A stretch of DNA of 38,291 bases from Actinomycetota bacterium (GTDB lineage Bacteria; Actinomycetota; Thermoleophilia; Gaiellales; Gaiellaceae), in the NCBI GenBank assembly GCA_005883335.1, contig VAXM01000073.1, positions 1 to 38,291 on the forward strand. Direction: 5' to 3'. A program made the translations under genes and the position numbers. Of the stretch, positions 15,088 through 23,767 are shown one piece after another. Position 1 is the stretch's first letter. Each line of letters begins with the position of its first letter. The notes beneath the pieces were generated by a model. It was not told the DNA's origin. It made no database searches and was given only the letters and a program-made list of their open reading frames with translations.

Positions 15088-16667
15088 TGGGCGAGGTCGT
15101 TCCGCTTCCGGTCGCCGAGACGGGGGCGGAGGAGCGGCCCGTCCTGGTTCTGGATCTCGGCGGGCAGTACGCGCAGCTGATCGCGCGGCGGGTGCGCGAG
15201 TGCCGCGTCTACTCGGAGCTGGTGCCGCACTCGATCACGGCGGCCGAGGCGCGGGCGCGCAACCCTCGGGCTCTGGTGCTGTCCGGTGGGCCCGCGTCGG
15301 TCTACGCAGAGGGCGCGCCGAAGGTCGACCCCGAGCTGTTCTCGCTGGGCGTGCCGTCGCTGGGAATCTGCTACGGGATGCAGCTGATGGCGCAGGAGCT
15401 CGGCGGCTCCGTCGACCGGACCGGCGTCTCCGAGTTCGGCAAGACCGAGGTCAGGGCGGACGCCGGTGAGAGCGCGCTCTTCAGCGGCCTGCCCGAGGAG
15501 CAGACCGGCTGGATGAGCCACCGCGACTCCGTCACCGCTCCGCCCGAGGGCGCGAGGGTGACCGCCGGCTCGCCCGCGGCGCCGATCGCGGCCTTCGAGG
15601 CTCCGGAGCGCGGGCTCTACGGCGTCCAGTTCCACCCCGAGGTCGTGCACACCCCGCACGGGCAGGAGTTGCTGAAGAACTTCCTCTACACCGTCGCCGG
15701 CGCGCCGCCCACCTGGACGGCCGCAGCGGTGATCGAGGAGCAGGTCGAGCGGATCCGCGCGCAGGTCGGCTCGCAGCGGGTGCTCTGCGCGCTCTCGGGC
15801 GGCGTCGACTCCGCGGTCGCCGCGCTGCTCGTGCACAAAGCGGTCGGCGAACAGCTCGTCTGTGTCTTCGTCGACCACGGCTTCCTGCGCAAGGACGAGG
15901 CGGCGCAGGTGGTCGAGACCTTCGAGGGGCACTTCCACGTGCCGCTCGTCCACGTCGACGCGCAGGCACGATTCCTCTCGCGGCTCGACGGCGTGGCCGA
16001 CCCGGAGGAGAAGCGCAAGGCGGTCGGCGAGGAGTTCATCCGCGTCTTCGAGGAGGAGTCCAACCGGCTCGGGAAGATCCGCTACCTCGTCCAGGGCACG
16101 CTCTACTCGGACGTGATCGAGTCGGGCGGCGACGCGGCGCTCGCGGCGACGATCAAGTCGCACCACAACGTGGGCGGCCTCCCGAAGGAGATGGAGATGG
16201 AGCTCGTCGAGCCGCTGCGCCTGCTCTTCAAAGACGAGGTGCGGCGCGTTGGGGAAGAGCTGGGCCTGCCGGAGCGGATGGTCTGGCGCCAGCCGTTCCC
16301 GGGGCCGGGGCTGGCGATCCGGATCATCGGCGAGGTGACGCGCGAGCGGCTCGAAATCCTGCGCGAGGCAGACTCGATCCTCCAGGAGGAGATCCGCCGC
16401 GCGGGGCTCTACCGCGAGCTGTGGCAGTCATTTGCAGTGCTGCCCGCCATCCGCTCGGTCGGCGTCCAGGGCGACGAGCGCACGTACGGCTATCCCGTCG
16501 TCGTGCGCGCGGTGACGAGCGACGACGCCATGACTGCCGACTGGGCGCGGCTGCCCTACGACCTGCTGGAGACGATCTCGTCGCGGATCGTCAACGAGGT
16601 CCCCGCGGTCAATCGGGTCGTGCTCGACATCACGTCGAAGCCTCCCTCGACGATCGAGTGGGAATAG
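15087..16667 (+). CDS. guaA: GMP synthase (glutamine-hydrolysing)
   Basis: GuaA converts XMP, ATP and glutamine to GMP. The 526-residue protein has all three parts. The class I glutamine amidotransferase (about 18-205) carries [19 protein letters not shown], the nucleophile loop GICYGMQ (Cys95), and QFHPEVVHT with the His/Glu pair. The ATP-pyrophosphatase domain has the P-loop [14 protein letters not shown]. The C-terminal dimerisation domain runs through [12 protein letters not shown] to the conserved KPPSTIEWE end. ATG 15087 shares one base with the guaB3 stop (TAATG). The 3' end overlaps the convergent phospholipase D-like gene by 38 bases. Confidence 0.97.
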   Translation: MGEVVPLPVAETGAEERPVLVLDLGGQYAQLIARRVRECRVYSELVPHSITAAEARARNPRALVLSGGPASVYAEGAPKVDPELFSLGVPSLGICYGMQLMAQELGGSVDRTGVSEFGKTEVRADAGESALFSGLPEEQTGWMSHRDSVTAPPEGARVTAGSPAAPIAAFEAPERGLYGVQFHPEVVHTPHGQELLKNFLYTVAGAPPTWTAAAVIEEQVERIRAQVGSQRVLCALSGGVDSAVAALLVHKAVGEQLVCVFVDHGFLRKDEAAQVVETFEGHFHVPLVHVDAQARFLSRLDGVADPEEKRKAVGEEFIRVFEEESNRLGKIRYLVQGTLYSDVIESGGDAALAATIKSHHNVGGLPKEMEMELVEPLRLLFKDEVRRVGEELGLPERMVWRQPFPGPGLAIRIIGEVTRERLEILREADSILQEEIRRAGLYRELWQSFAVLPAIRSVGVQGDERTYGYPVVVRAVTSDDAMTADWARLPYDLLETISSRIVNEVPAVNRVVLDITSKPPSTIEWE

Positions 16668-17700
16668 CCGCCGGCGGGTAGCGGCCGCGCACCTCGTCGA
16701 CGTACGCGCCCAGGCGGTCCGCAAGCTGCGCATCGGCGATCTCCAGCACGTTCTCCGCGTTCTTCTCGCCCGAGTGCGAGAGGTTGAACGAGCCCACGAA
16801 AGCCACGTCGTCGGCGACCACCACCTTCGCGTGCATGAAGTCGTGCAGGCTGCCCGGCGCCCACGGAGTCGAGTTCTTGCCGGAGAACGAGCCGGCCAGC
16901 ACCCGCTGCAAGAGCGGGACCTTCCAGGTGACATTGCCGTCGGCGTGCCACTGGCGGAGCACCTCATCCACCTGCGTCCGGTCGACGCAGCCGGCGATGT
17001 CGGCCTTGCCGTCGGCGATCGCCTGCGCCAGAGTCGCCAGCACCGGCGCCGAGGTGATCACCGGCGAGCAGATCCGCACCTTCTGCGCGTGGCCGATCTT
17101 CTTCGCGATCCGGTGCGTTAGCGCGTCCGCGAAGCCGGGCGTGAACCAGGGCCGCACGCGAATCCCGTCCACCTCGACCGGCCGAGGCTCTGCGAAGCCG
17201 CTCCGCTCGACGTCGCCGTCGCGCCAGAGCTCCTCGAAGTCGATCGTGAAGGCCTCCGCGAGCTCAGGCGAGTCGACGGTAACGAGAACGTTCTCCTGCC
17301 GCGACCAGGAGTCGTCCGTCCAGTTCATCGAGCCCGTCCAGACCGACTCGCCGTCGCGCACGACGAACTTGTGGTGCATCAGGTCGGGAACGCCCGCGAT
17401 CGCCCGCGACGGCACGCCGAGTGCCGCGATCAGCGCGACGTCCGGCTCGGGCGGCGGCGGCACCGGGATCGGGTTCTCGTGGTCGACGTTGTAGAGGATC
17501 CGCACCGCGACCCCTCGCGCGGCCGCATCGCGTAGCGCGCCGGCCACGACCTCCCGCGTCTCGGGCCCGAGGTTGAAGTCGTACTGCGCGAGATCGAGGG
17601 AGCGCCGCGCCGCCCCGAGGAACTCGGCCACGAGGCGCGCGATCTCGAGCGGCTGCTGGCCGCCGTCCGTCAGAGTTCGGATTTCGATGGAGGAGCTCAT
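16630..17700 (-). CDS. phospholipase D-like protein with two HKD motifs
   Basis: A 356-residue member of the phospholipase D superfamily, which cleaves or forms phosphodiester bonds through a covalent His intermediate. Both HKD half-sites are complete: HHKFVVRD...GSMNWTDDS in the first half and HAKVVVAD...[17 protein letters not shown] in the second. No signal peptide is seen, so it may act on nucleic acid or a cytoplasmic phosphodiester, or be a cardiolipin synthase-type or nuclease-type enzyme. The overlap with a UDG-like gene is compatible with a repair role, but this is inference. ATG 17700 is chosen over 17739, since the extra 13 residues run into the UDG gene. Its start overlaps the opposite-strand UDG start by 14 bases. 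Confidence 0.85.
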   Translation of the reverse strand: MSSSIEIRTLTDGGQQPLEIARLVAEFLGAARRSLDLAQYDFNLGPETREVVAGALRDAAARGVAVRILYNVDHENPIPVPPPPEPDVALIAALGVPSRAIAGVPDLMHHKFVVRDGESVWTGSMNWTDDSWSRQENVLVTVDSPELAEAFTIDFEELWRDGDVERSGFAEPRPVEVDGIRVRPWFTPGFADALTHRIAKKIGHAQKVRICSPVITSAPVLATLAQAIADGKADIAGCVDRTQVDEVLRQWHADGNVTWKVPLLQRVLAGSFSGKNSTPWAPGSLHDFMHAKVVVADDVAFVGSFNLSHSGEKNAENVLEIADAQLADRLGAYVDEVRGRYPPAAIPTRSSREAST

Positions 17701-18232
17701 CTCTCGGCTCGCCGACGCGACAATCGGCGACACATTCAACTTCTATCGGGACGGCTCCGGCGCCGAGAAGCGCCGCGCGAGGCTTGCCGCCTACCTCGAA
17801 TCCCGCCGCGAGGCCCAGCTGCTCCTCATCGGCGAGGCCGCGGGCTACCGGGGAGCGCGCGTATCCGGCATTCCGTTCACCTCGGAGCGGCAGTTGACCG
17901 GCGAGGGCCCCGCGGAGGCAAGCGCGACGATCGTCCATTGCGTCCTCGACGAGCTCGGGCTCGAGGAGAGCGTTCTGCTCTGGAACGTCGTCCCGACGCA
18001 TCCCGGAACGCCGACTTCGAATCGCCGCCCCAGAGCAGCCGAGATCGCGACAGGCCTGCCCTTTGCGCTGGAGCTCGCCCGCGGTAGGCGCGTGATCGCT
18101 GTAGGACGCATGGCGCAGTCCGTCCTCGACGCGCCGTACGTCCGCCACCCGAGCCACGGCGGCGCGGCAGAATTCCGGGCAGGACTGCTAGGATTCCGCT
18201 CCGGCGGACGGCGAGTTCGCCGCTTTTTATGA
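17687..18232 (+). CDS. uracil-DNA glycosylase superfamily protein
   Basis: A 181-residue protein of the UDG superfamily, which removes uracil or related damaged bases from DNA. The substrate pocket motif is [22 protein letters not shown], given here in parts: GEAAGYRG and SGIPFTSE, near residues 46-63. The middle motif is [11 protein letters not shown], and the C-terminal loop [10 protein letters not shown] holds the catalytic-loop His-Pro-Ser. This pattern is that of the small UDG-like proteins annotated simply as uracil-DNA glycosylase, not of family 1 Ung. ATG 17687 fits the family N-terminus ([17 protein letters not shown]). The gene's last codons encode the rplM leader hairpin, and its TGA overlaps the rplM ATG by 4 bases. 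Confidence 0.8.
   Translation: MEELISRLADATIGDTFNFYRDGSGAEKRRARLAAYLESRREAQLLLIGEAAGYRGARVSGIPFTSERQLTGEGPAEASATIVHCVLDELGLEESVLLWNVVPTHPGTPTSNRRPRAAEIATGLPFALELARGRRVIAVGRMAQSVLDAPYVRHPSHGGAAEFRAGLLGFRSGGRRVRRFL
18189..18194 (+). promoter_or_regulatory. candidate -10 box for rplM-rpsI inside the UDG-like gene
   Basis: TAGGAT at 18189-18194 would start transcription near 18201, giving a leader of about 28 bases that consists almost only of the hairpin and U5 run before rplM. No strong -35 is seen. Confidence 0.45.
18209..18228 (+). promoter_or_regulatory. hairpin plus U5 tract directly before rplM (possible attenuator or L13 leader)
   Basis: CGGCG (18209-18213) pairs with CGCCG (18218-18222) around AGTT, followed by C and TTTTT (18224-18228), and then the rplM ATG. 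The shape is that of a short intrinsic terminator placed where a ribosome site should be; no purine-rich Shine-Dalgarno is present. An alternative pairing of GCGG (18204-18207) with CCGC (18220-18223) is mutually exclusive. The bases also encode the UDG-like C-terminus. Confidence 0.45.
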
Positions 18233-18663
18233 AGACGTGGAACGCAAAACCGGGCGAGGTCGAGCGCCGCTGGTACCTCGTCGACGCCGAGGGCAAGACG
18301 CTCGGGCGTCTGGCTACGCAGATCGCCGACACGCTGCGCGGCAAGACCAAGCCCGAGTACACGCCGCACGTCGACACCGGCGACTTCGTCGTGGTCGTTA
18401 ACGCCGAGAAGATCGCGGTTACCGGCAAGAAGCTCGACGACAAGCTCTACTACCGCCACTCCGGCTATCCGGGCGGGCTCCGCAGCCGGCCGCTGCGCGA
18501 CGAGCTCGAGCGCCGGCCAACCGAGGTGCTGCGCAAGGCCGTGAAGGGAATGCTCCCGCGGAATCGGCTCTCGCGCGCCCAGATCAAGAAGCTGAAGATC
18601 TATGCCGGCCCCGAGCACCCGCACGAGGCGCAGGGGCCGAAGGAGCTGGAGCTGAAGACATGA
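18229..18663 (+). CDS. rplM: 50S ribosomal protein L13 (uL13)
   Basis: An essential early-assembling large-subunit protein. The 144-residue sequence has normal length and the family signature: [57 protein letters not shown] and [14 protein letters not shown]. The ATG at 18229 overlaps the UDG-like stop (ATGA), and the rpsI ATG overlaps its own stop in the same way. This gives the standard rplM-rpsI pair found in nearly all bacteria. Confidence 0.98.
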   Translation: MKTWNAKPGEVERRWYLVDAEGKTLGRLATQIADTLRGKTKPEYTPHVDTGDFVVVVNAEKIAVTGKKLDDKLYYRHSGYPGGLRSRPLRDELERRPTEVLRKAVKGMLPRNRLSRAQIKKLKIYAGPEHPHEAQGPKELELKT

Positions 18664-19055
18664 GCGAGCTCGCTCAGTACCGCGGCACGGGAAAGCGCAA
18701 GGCCTCGGTGGCACGCGTGATCCTCAAGCCCGGCGACGGCACGACCTGGTTCAACGGCCGGACGATCGAGAGCTACTTCCCACGCGCGACGCACCGTGAG
18801 CTCGCGCTCGCGCCGCTGAAGCTGGCAGGCGTCGAGGGCACCTTCGACGTGCGGGTCCGCGTGCACGGCGGCGGCCCGAGCGGGCAGGCGGGCGCGGTGC
18901 GCCACGGGATCGCGCGCGCGCTCGTCGAGGCCGATCCGGAGCTGCGCGTGCCGCTCAAGCGCGCCGGCTTCCTGACGCGCGACGCGCGGATCGTGGAGCG
19001 CAAGAAGGCCGGCCTGCACAAGGCGCGCAAGGCGCCGCAGTTCTCGAAGCGCTAA
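18660..19055 (+). CDS. rpsI: 30S ribosomal protein S9 (uS9)
   Basis: A small-subunit protein whose C-terminal tail reaches the P-site tRNA. The 131-residue sequence has [48 protein letters not shown], and the invariant end [14 protein letters not shown]. The start overlaps rplM by 4 bases. glmM begins 5 bases after its stop, so rplM-rpsI-glmM(-glmS) is a likely transcription unit, an order also seen in other actinobacteria. Confidence 0.98.
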   Translation: MSELAQYRGTGKRKASVARVILKPGDGTTWFNGRTIESYFPRATHRELALAPLKLAGVEGTFDVRVRVHGGGPSGQAGAVRHGIARALVEADPELRVPLKRAGFLTRDARIVERKKAGLHKARKAPQFSKR

Positions 19056-19626
19056 CCCGCTTGCGCCGCTACTTCGGGACCGACGGGGTCCGCGGTGTCG
19101 TCGGCGAGGACCTGACTCCGGAGCTGGTGGAGCGGCTCGGCCGCGCCGCCACGCTGTGGTCGCAAGGAGGCCGCGTCTTCGTCGGGCGCGACACGCGCGG
19201 CTCGGGCCCTGAGCTCGAGGAGGCGTTCGCACGCGGTATCGTCGCGGCGGGCGGCAATGCCGTCCTCGCCGGCGTGCTGCCGACCCCTGCGGTGGCGCTG
19301 CTCGCTCTCGACCTCGGCGCGGTCATCTCCGCCTCGCACAACCCGCCCGAATACAACGGCGTCAAGTTCTTTGACCGGGAAGGCCGCAAGCTGACCGACG
19401 AGGCCGAGGAGGAGATCGAGGCGTTGCTCGACGCGCCGTTCGAGGGCGAGCCCGGCGAGATCGATCACGTCGGCGTCGCGACCGACAGCTACCTCGAGCA
19501 CATCGTCGAGCGGTTCGGCTCGGACCTCAGCGGCCTCGAGGTCGTCGTCGACTGCGCGAACGGCGCCTACACCGGGATCGCGCCGAAGGCCTTCGAGCAG
19601 CTCGGCGCCGAGGTGACGGCGATCGG

Positions 19627-19874
19627 CTCGGAGCCGGACGGGACGAACATCAACGTCGGCTACGGCGCCACCGACCTCGCGGCCTTGCAAGAAGCTGTTA
19701 CGAGCTCGGGAGCCGACCTGGGGATCGCGTTCGACGGTGACGGCGACCGGCTCGGAGCCGGACGGGACGAACATCAACGTCGGCTACGGCGCCACCGACC
19801 TCGCGGCCTTGCAAGAAGCTGTTACGAGCTCGGGAGCCGACCTGGGGATCGCGTTCGACGGTGACGGCGACCGG
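19627..19874. repeat. perfect tandem duplication, 2 x 124 bp, inside glmM
   Basis: Copies at 19627-19750 and 19751-19874 are identical base for base. The end of each unit, GGTGACGGCGACCGG (19736-19750), matches the sequence just before the first copy, GGTGACGGCGATCGG (19612-19626), at 14 of 15 positions. This near-identical 15-mer is a natural template for slippage or unequal recombination, or for a misassembly. Confidence 0.95.
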
Positions 19875-20420
19875 ATGCTCGCGGTCGACGCCCGCGGCGA
19901 GGTCGTGGACGGCGACCAGATCCTGGCGATCCTGATGCTCCATCTCGACGTCGAGCTCGTCGGGGTGACGGTCATGGCGAACCTCGGGCTCCACCGCCTT
20001 GCCGAGGAGCACGGGGTCCGGGTCGTCACGACGGACGTGGGCGACCGCTACGTGCTGGAGGCGCTGTACCGGGAGGGCGGCCTGCTCGGCGGGGAGCAGT
20101 CCGGCCACCTCATCTACCTGCGCGACCACGTGACCGGCGACGGCCTGGCGGCGGGGCTTCTGCTCTGCGGCGCGCTCGAGGGCCGGACGCTCGAGGAGGC
20201 TGCCGCGCAGATGGAGCGTTTTCCACAGGCGAAGGCGAACGTACGGGCTGCCGTGCGCGAGCTTCCCGAGAGCGTCACCCGAGAAGTCGAGCGGCTGAAT
20301 GCGGAACTCGAGGGGAGAGGCCGGGTTCTGGTGCGCCCGTCCGGAACGGAGCCCGTGATCCGCATCCTCGCGGAGGCCGAAACGGCTGCTGAAGCCGATG
20401 CTGCCTGTGGTACCATCCGC

Positions 20421-20439
20421 GCTCTCGTGACACGAGAGC
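20421..20439 (+). other. perfect hairpin at the glmM 3' end
   Basis: GCTCTCGT (20421-20428) pairs with ACGAGAGC (20432-20439) around GAC. It lies in the last codons of glmM, 75 bases before glmS. No U-tract follows, so it is not a standard terminator. It may affect glmM-glmS mRNA processing or be a by-product of the codons for Ala-Leu-Val-Thr-Arg-Glu-Leu. Confidence 0.4.
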
Positions 20440-20513
20440 TCGGCTGACTCGCCGCAACGGCGCGGCGGGGGGAGCAGCCGGGCATTTCGCGTTCTAAGGG
20501 GGAGGTTTCGTCG

Positions 20514-22340
20514 GTGTGCGGAATCATCGGCTACGTCGGCCACAGGCCATGTAAGGACCTCCTGCTGCAGGGGCTCGAGCGGCTGGAGTACCGCGGCTAC
20601 GACTCGGCCGGGATCGCGCTCCGGGAGGACGACGGCCTCGACTACGTGCGCGCGGTCGGGAACCTCCGCTTTCTGAAGGACGCGGCCGGCCAGAACGGCT
20701 CCGGCTCGACCACCGGGCTCGGGCACACGCGCTGGGCGACGCACGGAGCGGTCACCGAGCAGAACGCGCACCCGCTCACCGGTTGCGACGACGGCAAGCT
20801 CGCGATCGTGCTGAACGGGATCGTCGAGAACTACCGCGAGCTGAAGGGGGCACTCGAGGCCGATGCCCACACCTTCAGCTCCGAGACCGACGCCGAGGTT
20901 GTCGCCCACCTGATCGAGCGCCATTACCGGGGCAATCTGACCGAGGCCGTGCTCGCGGCGTACAGGGAGCTCGAAGGGCACTTCGCGTTCGTCGTCATCC
21001 ACGACGACCATCCGGACGAGCTCGTCGGCGCCCGCATCCAGTGCCCCCTCCTGGTCGGCGTGGGGGACGGCGAGATGTTCCTCGCCTCGGCCTCGGCTGC
21101 GTTCCTACGCGAGACGCGCCAGATCCAGCTGATCGAGGACGGCGAGATCGTGTCCATCACCCCCGAGGGCGCCGCTTTCACGAGTGTCGAGAGTGGGGCC
21201 GTCGAGCGCGAGGTGATCGACGTCGACTGGGACGACGAGGAGGCCGAGAAGTCGGGCTACGAGACCTTCATGCTGAAGGAGATCTACGAGCAGCCGGAGG
21301 GCGTCCGGGAGACGATCGGCGACCGCGTCCGGCACGGGAAGCTCATCCTCGAGAGCCTCGGCCTATCCGACCAGCAGATCGGCAACCTGCGGCGGATCGT
21401 GATCCTCGCGTGCGGCACCTCGTACCACGCGGGAGTGGTCGGTCGCTACGTGATCGAGGAGTGGGCGCGGATCCCGGTCGAGCCCGACATCGCGAGCGAG
21501 TGGCGCTACCGGAACCCGGTGCTCTCGAAGGACACGCTCGTGATCGGCATCTCCCAGTCGGGCGAGACCGCCGACCTGATCGCGGCGATGAAGCTCGCGC
21601 GGGAGAAGGGTGCGCGTACGGTGGCGATCACGAACCACATGGGCTCCCAGATCACGCGGGAGGTCGACTCGGTCGTCTACACGCGCACCGGGCTCGAGGT
21701 GGGCGTCGCGGCGTCGAAGACGTTCACGGCCCAGGTGGCTCTCTTGAGCCTGATCGCGCTGAAGCTCGCGCAGGTGAAACGGACGCTCCCCGACGACGAG
21801 GTCGAGTTCATCCTGGACGAGCTCTACGACCTTCCGAACCGGATGGCGGACTTCCTCGACGGCAACCATCCGATCGAGGAGATCGCACAGCGCTACTACG
21901 ACAAGCCGTTCTTCCTCTACCTCGGCCGGCACATCGGCCTGCCGGTCTGCCTCGAGGGCGCGCTCAAGCTGAAGGAGATCGCGTACGTGCCGACCGAGGC
22001 GTACTCGGCGGGCGAGATGAAGCACGGGCCGATCGCGCTGCTCGACCAGGACACCCCGGTCGTCTGCGTGGCCACCGATTCGCACGTCTACGACAAGGTC
22101 GTCTCCAACATCCAGGAGACGCGGGCCCGCGGCGCCCACGTGATCGCGATCGCGACGGACGGCAACGAGGACATCCAGCACCACGCGGACGACGTGATCT
22201 ACGTGCCCAAGACGCCCGCGTTCCTGCAGGCCGTGCTCGCGGTCTTGCCTCTGCAACTGCTGGCCTACCGGATCGCGCGCCTGCGGGGCCTGAACGTCGA
22301 CCAGCCGCGCAACCTGGCGAAGACCGTCACCGTCGAGTAA
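20514..22340 (+). CDS. glmS: glutamine-fructose-6-phosphate aminotransferase (isomerising)
   Basis: GlmS makes glucosamine-6-phosphate from fructose-6-phosphate and glutamine, the first step to UDP-GlcNAc and the substrate of the neighbouring GlmM. The 608-residue protein begins M-CGIIGYVGH, where Cys2 becomes the N-terminal nucleophile. This fixes the GTG start at 20514, backed by a GGGGGAGG ribosome site. The glutaminase domain has GLGHTRWATHG and LNGIVENYRELK. Two SIS sugar-isomerase domains follow, with GTSYHAGVVG, SQSGETADLI and the C-terminal NLAKTVTVE. The 66 bases before it are too short and lack the architecture of a glmS ribozyme. The end overlaps the convergent dehydrogenase gene by 14 bases. 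Confidence 0.97.
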   Translation: MCGIIGYVGHRPCKDLLLQGLERLEYRGYDSAGIALREDDGLDYVRAVGNLRFLKDAAGQNGSGSTTGLGHTRWATHGAVTEQNAHPLTGCDDGKLAIVLNGIVENYRELKGALEADAHTFSSETDAEVVAHLIERHYRGNLTEAVLAAYRELEGHFAFVVIHDDHPDELVGARIQCPLLVGVGDGEMFLASASAAFLRETRQIQLIEDGEIVSITPEGAAFTSVESGAVEREVIDVDWDDEEAEKSGYETFMLKEIYEQPEGVRETIGDRVRHGKLILESLGLSDQQIGNLRRIVILACGTSYHAGVVGRYVIEEWARIPVEPDIASEWRYRNPVLSKDTLVIGISQSGETADLIAAMKLAREKGARTVAITNHMGSQITREVDSVVYTRTGLEVGVAASKTFTAQVALLSLIALKLAQVKRTLPDDEVEFILDELYDLPNRMADFLDGNHPIEEIAQRYYDKPFFLYLGRHIGLPVCLEGALKLKEIAYVPTEAYSAGEMKHGPIALLDQDTPVVCVATDSHVYDKVVSNIQETRARGAHVIAIATDGNEDIQHHADDVIYVPKTPAFLQAVLAVLPLQLLAYRIARLRGLNVDQPRNLAKTVTVE

Positions 22341-23148
22341 TCCGCTCCAGCACGGCCGAGTAGTCCTGCTCGCCGTTGCCGTCTTCGGCGAGCCAGGAGC
22401 GGCCGGCCTCGGTGAGACGGAGGTCGAGGCCTAGCTCGGCGATCAGGTCTGCGTCCTTGCGCGCGAGCCTGAGCGGGAAGCGCGGCGGGTAGTCGTGCGA
22501 CTCCAGGGCGGGGCGGCGGCGCTCCGCCTGGGCGGCGAGGGCGGTGGTGCCGAGGACTTCGAACGCCTTCTCACGCGGGAGGCCGAGCGCATCTGCCAGC
22601 GCGAGCGCCTCGCCCAGTGCGCCGATGATGGTGATCAGCGTCGAGTTGGCGACGAGCTTGGCCGCCGCACCGGAGCCGCTCGGCCCCACGTAGATCGGCT
22701 TTCCCAGAGCTTCGAGGAGCTCGCGCCGGCGTTCGAAGACGTGCTCGTCGCCGCCGACGAAGATCGAGAGCGTGCCCGACTCGGCCTCGCTCAGGCTGCC
22801 GAGGACCGGCGCGTCGAGGACGTCCGCGCGCACGGCCGACCCGAGCCGCTCGATCGCCGCCGGGCCGACGGTCGACATTTCGATCACGGTGGTGTTCTCG
22901 TCCGCGCCGGCAGCGACGCCTTCCGGGCCCTCGGTCACGGCCTGCAGAGCGGGGGGGTCGGCGACCATCGTGATCACGACTTCGGCCCGCGATGCCGCCT
23001 CCGCCGGGCTCTCAGCGATCGGGACACCGAGCGGCTCGGCCTTTGCGGCCGTGCGATTCCAGACGGTCAGCTCGTGCCCTGCGTCGATCAGCCGCCGCGC
23101 GATGCGGCTGCCCATCCCGCCGAGCCCGACGACCGCGACCTTCGCCAC
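22327..23148 (-). CDS. beta-hydroxyacid (6PGDH/3-HIBADH-like) dehydrogenase
   Basis: A 273-residue NAD(P)-dependent oxidoreductase of the beta-hydroxyacid dehydrogenase family, which oxidises acids such as 3-hydroxyisobutyrate, tartronate semialdehyde or glyoxylate derivatives. The Rossmann start VAVVGLGGMGSRIARRLIDAGHEL has the GxGxxG motif. DAPVLGSLSEAESGTLSIFVGG carries the substrate loop, and GSGAAAKLVANSTL the catalytic Lys. GTG 23148 is preferred to ATG 23181, since it begins at the Rossmann strand and lies 6 nt after a GATGAT box. The exact substrate is not predictable. It diverges from the LysE-type exporter gene by 18 bases. Confidence 0.85.
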   Translation of the reverse strand: MAKVAVVGLGGMGSRIARRLIDAGHELTVWNRTAAKAEPLGVPIAESPAEAASRAEVVITMVADPPALQAVTEGPEGVAAGADENTTVIEMSTVGPAAIERLGSAVRADVLDAPVLGSLSEAESGTLSIFVGGDEHVFERRRELLEALGKPIYVGPSGSGAAAKLVANSTLITIIGALGEALALADALGLPREKAFEVLGTTALAAQAERRRPALESHDYPPRFPLRLARKDADLIAELGLDLRLTEAGRSWLAEDGNGEQDYSAVLERITRR

Positions 23149-23153
23149 GCTGC

Positions 23154-23160
23154 GATCATC
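23154..23160. promoter_or_regulatory. overlapping -10 boxes between divergent dehydrogenase and LysE-type genes
   Basis: On the + strand GATCAT (23154-23159) ends 7 nt before ATG 23167. On the - strand GATGAT (23160-23155) ends 6 nt before GTG 23148. Both boxes share the same bases and the starts are only 18 bases apart, so both transcripts would be leaderless. The boxes deviate from TANNNT at the first base. Confidence 0.4.
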
Positions 23161-23166
23161 CCGGAT

Positions 23167-23766
23167 ATGGGGCTCGGTCACCTGGCTGCCTTCCTGGGCG
23201 TCTCGCTCGTCGTGATCGTCACGCCCGGCCAGGACACGGCCCTGACGATCCGGAACACGCTCACGGCCGGGCGGCGCGGCGGGGTGCTCACCGCGCTCGG
23301 CGTAGTCAGCGGCCAGGTCACGTGGGCAATCGCCGCGAGCGCGGGGCTCTCGGCGGTGCTGCTCGCGTCAAAGCCGGTCTTCACCGCGCTCCGGATCGCA
23401 GGTGCGGCCTATCTCGTCTTCCTCGGCGCGGAGGCGCTGCTCGCGGCGGTGCGCGGTCGGGCCGTGACGGCGAACGAACGGCGACCGCGAGCGACCTATC
23501 GCCAGGGCCTGCTGAGCAACCTCGGCAACCCGAAGATGGTCGTCTTCTTCACCAGCCTCCTGCCGCAGTTCGCCTCATCGTTCGGCGGGATGCTCTCGCT
23601 CGGGCTCGTCTTCGCGGCGATCACGCTCGCGTGGCTGACGCTGTACGCCTTCGCGGTCGCGCGCGCGAGGGCGGTGCTCCTCCGCTCCCGGGTCCGCCGC
23701 GCGCTCGATGCGCTGGCGGGGCTCGTGCTCGTCTCCTTCGGCGTGCGCCTCGCCTCCGAGCGTTAG
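23167..23766 (+). CDS. LysE/RhtB family amino-acid exporter
   Basis: A 199-residue inner-membrane exporter of the LysE superfamily (RhtB branch), proteins that export amino acids or homoserine lactones. It has the typical opening GVSLVVIVTPGQDTALTIRNTLTAGRRGG, cited here in part (TPGQDTALTIRNTL), which contains the family PGP/PGQ motif. SGQVTWAIAASAGLSAVL and LLSNLGNPKMVVFFTSLLPQF follow; GNPK is diagnostic. Six hydrophobic segments can be counted. The substrate is not predictable. ATG 23167 is the natural start of the first helix; the longer open frame upstream is antisense to the dehydrogenase gene. Confidence 0.88.
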   Translation: MGLGHLAAFLGVSLVVIVTPGQDTALTIRNTLTAGRRGGVLTALGVVSGQVTWAIAASAGLSAVLLASKPVFTALRIAGAAYLVFLGAEALLAAVRGRAVTANERRPRATYRQGLLSNLGNPKMVVFFTSLLPQFASSFGGMLSLGLVFAAITLAWLTLYAFAVARARAVLLRSRVRRALDALAGLVLVSFGVRLASER

Positions 23767-23767
23767 C

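Larger units (their letters stand above)
19061..20447 (+). pseudogene. glmM: phosphoglucosamine mutase, frameshifted by a 124-bp tandem duplication
   Basis: GlmM converts glucosamine-6-phosphate to glucosamine-1-phosphate for UDP-GlcNAc. The N-terminal part starts at TTG 19061 with MRRYFGTDGVRG and contains the phosphoserine loop ISASHNPPEYNG. It runs up to the metal-binding loop FDGDGDR, where the frame then fails and stops at 19864. A second frame carries the same loop again, continues FDGDGDRMLAVD, and reaches the end through RPSGTEPVIRI at 20447. The cause is a perfect 124-bp direct repeat (19627-19750 and 19751-19874); 124 is not a multiple of 3. Removing one copy restores a single 420-residue GlmM. 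Because the gene is essential, an assembly error or a recent mutation are both possible. Confidence 0.93.

Noticed and set aside
20448-20513. glmS ribozyme or riboswitch upstream of glmS
   Set aside because: The gap is only 66 bases and lacks the ribozyme's pseudoknot core; only an ordinary ribosome site is seen.
20783-22363. 526-codon + strand frame overlapping glmS
   Set aside because: It is an out-of-frame shadow of glmS, composed mainly of Arg, Gly and Ala.
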